NCBI GenBank assembly: GCA_011319805.1
Contig: SJRY01000308.1
Location: 25,001-82,500, forward strand
Reading direction: 5' to 3'
Length of the DNA stretch: 57,500 nt
Source of the DNA: Macrocybe gigantea
Lineage: Eukaryota > Basidiomycota > Agaricomycetes > Agaricales > Callistosporiaceae
The position numbers and the translations under genes were made by a program. Under the pieces are notes generated by a model that made no database searches, was not told where the DNA came from, and saw only the letters and a list, made by a program, of their open reading frames with translations. Position 1 is the stretch's first letter. The number at the start of each line of letters is the position of its first letter. This document shows, piece by piece, positions 51,909-57,500 of the stretch.

Positions 51909-54900
51909 GACGTGCAATTTTTGGTCTTCTTCCCTCTTGTCATGATCCTTTTATCCTGGTTCGCAGTCTTCTTTAGGAAGTGGTCTAGAGCTTGCTGTGC
52001 ATTCCCCAGTTCCTTCTCTTTGATCCATGTGTTCTCCTCATGTCCATATCCTTTCCATTTGACCAGGAATAGCATCCCCTCCTTTGTTTCTTCCTTTTTA
52101 GGATTTCTTCTATCTCGTACTCTTCTTCATCATTTATGATTTCAGGGGGTGGTGGTAATGGTCACTCTTGTATCTTGAAATGGGGTCCTTTGTAGGGTGT
52201 GAGCAGTGTTTGATTGAATATGGAGTGTATCAGCTGCTATGATGCTGGGAGTTCCAGGCAATATGCTGAGGCTCCTTTCTTTTCAACCACCTTGAACAGT
52301 CCATATCAGAGTGCCGATAACTTCTTTGATGGTTGATTGACTGTGATATTGGTGGCTTCGAGCCATACTCTATCCCTTTCTTGTATTCATGGGCTGGTCT
52401 TTGCCTCGCATTGTAATTGTCTTTGGCTCATGTTTGTGCATACTGCAGCACAGCATTTGCTTCCTTTCGTATTTGGTTCATTCTTTTGACGAAGTCCTTT
52501 GCTGTGGGGTTATTCCCTTCTGTTGTCTGTGGCTCTCCCTTCCAGGGGTGCATTCCATAGTTGAGGTAGAATAGTGTCTCCTTTGTTCCCTGGTGTGCTT
52601 TGTCATTGTATTGGTACTCTGCGATTGCTATCCATTCTGCCCAATCGTCCTGTAAGTTGTTTGTGAAGCTTCTGAGGAAGGCTTCCATTTCTTGGTGGGA
52701 TCGTTCCGCCTGTCCATCTGTCTGTGGGTGATAGGCCGTTGATAGATTTTGCTTTGTTCCGAGTAATTTTAGAAGTGCTGTCATGAATCATGCTGCGAAC
52801 TGGGGTCCTCGATCACTGATGATCTTTCGTGGGATTCCATGAAGCCGCCACACATTGTCTCGGTATAGTCGTGCAAGACCTTCTGCTGTGAGTTCGGTCT
52901 TTGTGGGAACTAGGTGGATCATCTTGGTCAGGCGGTCTGTGACTGCGGCGATGGCATTAAGCCATTCGAGCTGGGTAGCGGTCCTATGAGATCTACTCCG
53001 ATATCTTCCCATGGTTGCTGTGGGACTTCGTGCGGGTGTAGGGGTGCATGTTTCTTTTGTTGGATGATTTTGTTTTGCTAACATGTTTCGCATCCATTGA
53101 CATACTTCTTGATGTCTGTTAGCATTGATGGCCACCAATAGGTGCAGTTTATGAGCTCGTGCATGCAGTATTGTCCTGGGTGTCCTCCAATGGGTGTGTC
53201 ATGGTGTTCAAACATGATGTCTTCCTTCAGTTTGTTGTCTGGAGGAACATAGATTTTTCCTCCTATGTATACGATGTGGTCTTCTTCTGTGAACCAGTGT
53301 GGTTTTTCCTTCAGTCCTGTTGTTACAATCGTCTCCCTTTGTGTGCATTGTCGAATTTGTTCTATCCTTGAGGATTCGATCATCGTGATTCCTCTTGTTT
53401 GTATTGTTTCATTATTTTCTGCTTCTTCTTTCCATGGGTGTTCGTCCTCGAACATCATAAATTCGAAGTCTCGTTCATTATTCTCTTCCAGATGTCAATG
53501 AATGCTGCTTCTTTGATCATTTGTATGTCATCCTTCTCTGCTAGGTTTTCTTCATATCCTGCCATCTGTGACAGGACGTCCGCTTTTCCATTTGCCTTTC
53601 CTGGTACGTGTTGTAGTTCGTAGTCATATTCTTGTAATTTCAGGTACCAGCCAATCTGTCTCGAATTGAGTCGCTGTGGCTTCTGCAAGTATGATAGGTT
53701 TTTGTGATCTATCAATATTTCGAACCTCTCTCGAGCTTCAAGGAGGTATTGTCTCCATGTCTTTAGTGCGACCATTATCGCAAGAAGTTCCTTATCATAG
53801 ATTTCGTAGTTTTGCTCCGCTGGGGTCATGCATCTCGAAATGAATGCGATCAGATGCCATAGTCCTTTCTGCTGTTGTGATAGTACCGCTCCAATGGCAT
53901 ATCCTGAGGCATCCATTTCGACTCGGAATTTTCCTTCTGTTTGTAGTAGTGCTAGAATGGGTGCTGAGGTTATATGTCGGATCAGCTCTTTGAAAGCATC
54001 CTGTTGCTTGTCTGTCCACTGGAATGCTTTGTTTCCAGTCAACTCTGTCAGGGGTTTAGCAACCTTTGCATATCCCTTGATGAATCATCGGTAAAAGTTC
54101 GTGAATCCCAAGAACTTTTGTAGTTCTTTCTTCGTCTTTGGGGTTGGCCAGGATTGTATGGCTGTGATCTTTTCTGGTTCCATTTCTACCTTCCCTTCTC
54201 CTATGATGTATCCTAGTACTGGGACTTTTGATGATTCCCAGATGCATTTCGGTCCTTTGATAAACAGGTCGTTCTTGTTCAGTATTTCTATGACTTCTAT
54301 GGTGTTCTTTTGGAGTTCCTCTCGTGTTCGTCCAATGATTATGATGTCATCCATATAGATTATGCACACTCTCCTTCGTATTTGGTCTTGGAAGAGGCTC
54401 GCCATCATTCGGCTAAAAGTGCCTGGTGCATTGCACTGCCCAAAGTACATGACTGTCAGTTCGAAAAGTCCTCTTGCTGTTAGGAAGGCTGCCTTCCATT
54501 CGTCCCCTTTCCGGATGCACACGTTATTGTATCCCCAGATAATATTGATCTTGCTAAAGTACTTTGCTCCTTGTAGTACGTCGAGGAGCTCGCTGATGCA
54601 TGGTAGTGGGAACTTGTCCTTGACCATATATTTGTTTATCTCCCGGTAGTCTTGGATGAGTCGTTTGCTTCCATCCTTCTTGTTGCGAAAGAAGCAGGGT
54701 GCTGCGTAAGGCATTTCGATGGGCATATTTTTCCTGTTCATAATCCTTCTTCGACAAAGGCATCTAGTTCCTCTAGTTCCTTCTGTGTCATTGGATAGAC
54801 CTTGCTCAGTATCATTTTGGGTGCATCTTTTGTTAAGTTTATTTCATGGTCCCATTCTTTGTGGTCTGGTAAGTGATCAAAGTTCTTCTCCTTGAAGAGG

Positions 54901-55470
54901 TGTTTGAATCTGATCAGATATGGGGGTATCTGGGTTCCTGTCTTGTCGCTGGCTGTGGTTTTCGCTGGTTCAGCCACCTTCTGTATCTTAATCGTCTGGT
55001 GGTTTATTTTGCACATTTTAGGGCATCTGTCAAAGACAATTTCTCCTGTCCTCCATTTGATTGTTGGGTTGTGGTAGACAAGCCAGTCATGTCCTAGTAG
55101 CATGTCGGTTTTTCCGATGTCGAGTACGATGGCTTCCATGTGCTCCTTGTGTCCTTTAATGTCGATGTGGACCTCCGCTACTCGTCTGCTGTTTTCTGGC
55201 GGTTGGGTGATCCATCTGCATTTATGATGGGAATCTTCTTGATTCATCATGTCTTCAGTCCTGTTTTTGCTACTATCGCGGTGTTGATGCAGGTCCTATC
55301 TGCTCTGCTATCGACTTCCGGTGTTATCGTTGTGATTCCTTTTCGTGTTCGTATCCTTGCTAGTACTGCGAGTTCTTTCCTCTTTGGTGGTTTGTCCCCT
55401 TGGATGGTTTTCCTTGGTGCTTCAGATCGCTTGGCAGGAATGGTGTATTTCAGAGTATGGGATGATCTAC
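51905..55470 (-). pseudogene. Gypsy-B2 pol
   Basis: Same domain order as gypsy-B1 pol. RT (54741-54085) is open over 218 codons and includes PYAAPCFFRNKKDGSKRLIQ and IIYMDDIIII. RNase H with [16 protein letters not shown] is open too (54042-53455). Integrase pieces have GCETC-stop-[13 protein letters not shown] and ERSHQEMEAF. The protease triplet is DSR as in gypsy-B1. Some stops are shared by both copies (EEGL-stop, ETC-stop, and TGATGA before IKKIPI), others are unique. It retains the HSIFNQTLLTPY block deleted from gypsy-B1, but a TAG precedes it. Chromodomain-coding DNA (about 51930-52140) carries frame breaks. Confidence 0.9.
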
Positions 55471-55523
55471 ATCTGGTATCAAAGCGAGTCTGTTTCAGTT
55501 GTATGGGTCACGATTTAGCACCT

Positions 55524-56663
55524 CCTAGTCGGACCCTTCGGCAAAACCCTCTTTGTCAGAGCTTTCTTCATCCTTGTCTTCTTCGTCCTCTCCTTCTTCT
55601 TCTTTCACTTCTCTGACCCGGATTTTCCTTTCTTCTTCTTCTTGCAGTTCCATGCATAGTGTCCCTTTAAGCCACAATTGAAACATGTGACATTTGCTGC
55701 TCCTTTTCGTGGTTCCGGGCAGTTTCGTAGAGGTGTCCTGGTTTATTGCAGTTGAAGCAGTTGTTGCTTCGTACTTTGTCGACTTCCATGGCCTGTCCTG
55801 CTCCTTGGCTTGGATTTCCGGTCTTGCGCTGATTGCTTGTGAATTCTCCTCTCATCACATTTCTGTGTTCATCAATGTTTCGTCCAATCGCTCGAACTGT
55901 CTTGATATATTCATCTCCATCTGTTGGAAGTGTGGAGATCGAGTGTACGGCTTCTGCTGTCCTTCGGTTTAAGCTCTTCTCGAGTAGGAAATGAGGGGCT
56001 GTTCCTGTCATTCCTGCTTTTCCTGCGAGGTCTACGAATTCATCCAGAAATTCGTCGATGGGTCGGTTTCCCTGTCTGATATTGAATAGTTTGCTTCCTG
56101 CTTGTGATGGCGACATGACATTGCTGAATCGTATCTCTATCTCGGTTATGAAGTCGCCCATGTGCTTTGGTTGGTAGTGGTGTCGATCTTCTTTGACACC
56201 CAGTGGGCTCTGGGTCCGTTGGTCATTCTAGACAGGACCGCTCCAATCTTCTGTGTATCTGTGAGGTCTCCATGTGCGGTTATGTAAAGTTTCATCTTCC
56301 TCCACCAAATATCGAAGGACGTTCGATCTCCTGTAAAGGATTTCGGGTCGGCGATGATTCCCTTGTATTCTGTCGTCATCCTTTGGGGGTTTCTTCGTCG
56401 TTCTCTTGGTCTTGGTTTTCCTGTTCCTGGATCTGTTGTTCTTGGGTCTGCTGTGCTTGTACTTGGGCTTGCTGTTCTTGGAGCTGTTTCTGTCTTCGCT
56501 CCTCTCTCTGTTCTTTCCAGTAGTCTAGGTCGACTCCTGCGATTCTACAAGCTTGTTCAAAATCGGCCCACTCTGCAGCGGTTGGTCTATTTGTCTTTGG
56601 TAATCCTTTTCGCTCCCTCCACTGATAGTATTCGTCCCAGTCACTGTTGCTTACTTTCGCCAC
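55524..56663 (-). pseudogene. Gypsy-B2 gag
   Basis: Homologous to gypsy-B1 gag. The start codon appears to be GTG where gypsy-B1 has ATG. One base is lost from the C run near 56388 (EETPKG-stop instead of continuing), one near 56158 (ACATGGGCGACTTC) and one near 55728, which destroys the first zinc knuckle ([16 protein letters not shown]). Arg is retained at the two sites that are TGA in gypsy-B1 (WRERKGLP and VRAIGR). Confidence 0.88.
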
Positions 56664-56762
56664 AGTGGTGCGATTCTCTCCTTATGCAGTGCTTCAGTGG
56701 ATTGGTCCTCTGAAGGGGTTCAGCAGTTTCGTTCCTGTGTGTCCTTGACTCTGGTGTCGTTC

Positions 56763-57299
56763 TTGTTGGTTCTGTCATACGCTCTGTGCGTTGTGCCCTC
56801 TCTGTATCAGTATGTCTTCCTTCTGTGTTCAGCGATTATAGTTCTGGATCTGTTGTCACCTAAAGTCTTGGGCTTGTGTTCGTTCTTCTTTTGTTTTCTT
56901 GCGGATGGGTTTGTCCTCTTCTTTGGCAAGAAGATTCTGGTCTGACCACAGCTCTTCTGGGCTTATCCCATATTCTCCTTCTAGGAAGAGTTCTGCAATG
57001 AGTTGTGCTGCTCCTTCACTGAGGATTTCAGCGGGCTCATCTGTGGTGGTGAAGGCAAACTCTCTCAGAAATGCCTGCTCTTCATTGTCGCTACTTGGTG
57101 TAGGCGTGCGCTCTCTCTTTCATTTGTTTGGATTGCTAGTGTCTCTGCGGGTGGCGTGGACTGTCTCTGTGAATGGCGTGGACTGCAATGCCTGGTCTAC
57201 TTCTCTGAGCCAAGTGCTCTTGTCGCTCGTGCTAGTGCTTGCTGGGTCAGCGATTGCTTGTCGTCGAATATTGATCAAGTCTTTGATAAAGCATGACAT
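56763..57299 (-). pseudogene. Gypsy-B2 ORF0
   Basis: Begins MSCFIKDLINIRRQ at ATG 57299 and follows gypsy-B1 ORF0, but stops interrupt it after NPNK and in the Arg-rich C-terminal part (DFR-stop-QQIQNYNR-stop). The last stop is TGA where gypsy-B1 has CAA, both explained by ancestral CGA. Confidence 0.75.
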
Positions 57300-57344
57300 G
57301 GTGTGTGTGTGAGTCTGAGCGAGTCTCAATGAGGCTTAATATCT

Positions 57345-57500
57345 TGTTAGGCTAGACGAATCTCAGAAGGACTCGGGCAGACTAAGTGCAAGAGTGGTCT
57401 TGAGATGATGGCAAAAGGAATATTAAGCCTAGCGCTACTGGTACATCTGGGAGTCCTTATATACATTACAGTACTCAAGCACGGACCATGGGCTGCGCAA
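57345..57500 (-). repeat. 5' LTR of gypsy-B2, partial
   Basis: First 156 bp seen from the right side (TGTTAGGCTAGACGAATC...); the remaining part is beyond the window. Confidence 0.93.

Larger units (their letters stand above)
51153..57500 (-). mobile_element. Gypsy-B2: second gypsy-B copy, 5' LTR runs off the window
   Basis: Minus-strand copy colinear with gypsy-B1. The 3' LTR is 51153-51472, followed in reverse order by ORF4, pol, gag, ORF0 and the 5' LTR from 57345 to beyond the window end. The left target duplication should be GTTAG (51148-51152); the partner is outside. It keeps the 50 bp missing from gypsy-B1 (52189-52238) but has its own single-base deletions in gag and lost CpG sites. 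It is inserted in the LINE-B ORF2 region. Confidence 0.95.

Overview
The window looks like transposon-dense DNA from a filamentous fungus, most likely an agaricomycete basidiomycete. The reasons are short introns of about 45-65 bp with GTAAG-like donors, chromodomain Ty3/gypsy elements, a KDZ-type transposase remnant next to a remnant of a 2-oxoglutarate/Fe(II)-oxygenase-like gene, and decay dominated by C-to-T changes at CpG. The host assignment is inference. I see no intact housekeeping gene.

Layout. 1-6085 (+) is a LINE (LINE-A1) that enters from the left and ends in an A-rich tail. It has been hit by a 227-bp LTR-like element carrying a tRNA-like domain (301-527), by about 1.1 kb of unclassified DNA, and by a Tc1/mariner element (4408-5993). 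LINE-A1 sits inside a second, oppositely oriented LINE of the same family (LINE-A2, 6086-about 10300, -). LINE-A2 abuts the LTR and leader of an old gypsy-A copy (10301-11332, -). An AT-rich eroded stretch follows. A gypsy-A element (13234-26888, +, TSD AACTG) then holds a solo gypsy-B LTR and a complete gypsy-B element (19661-26129, +, TSD CAGAA). Next come AT-rich DNA, a second mariner (27704-29143) with long inverted repeats, and a CpG-depleted partial gypsy-A copy (29461-32695).

From 32.7 to 46.6 kb lies an island of degenerate intron-containing genes: an unknown fragment, a 2OG-Fe(II) oxygenase-like gene, an ATP-grasp-like gene, a large hypothetical gene split by a solo LTR, a KDZ transposase piece, and another unknown gene. 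A different LINE (LINE-B, about 46.7-51.15 kb, +) is cut by a second gypsy-B copy (51153 to beyond 57500, -).

How the parts work together. Gypsy-A encodes Gag, then protease-RT-RNase H-integrase-chromodomain, with a candidate -1 frameshift heptamer (GGGTTTT) directly before the Gag stop. Gypsy-B carries two extra ORFs: ORF0 upstream of gag, and ORF4 after pol, whose ATG overlaps the pol stop (ATGA). ORF4 is open in both copies although gag and pol are not. The LTRs of the two families share a core-promoter block. Comparing the gypsy-B copies shows ancestral CGA codons decayed to TGA in one copy and CAA in the other, or TGA at neighbouring CGA codons, which points to CpG deamination.
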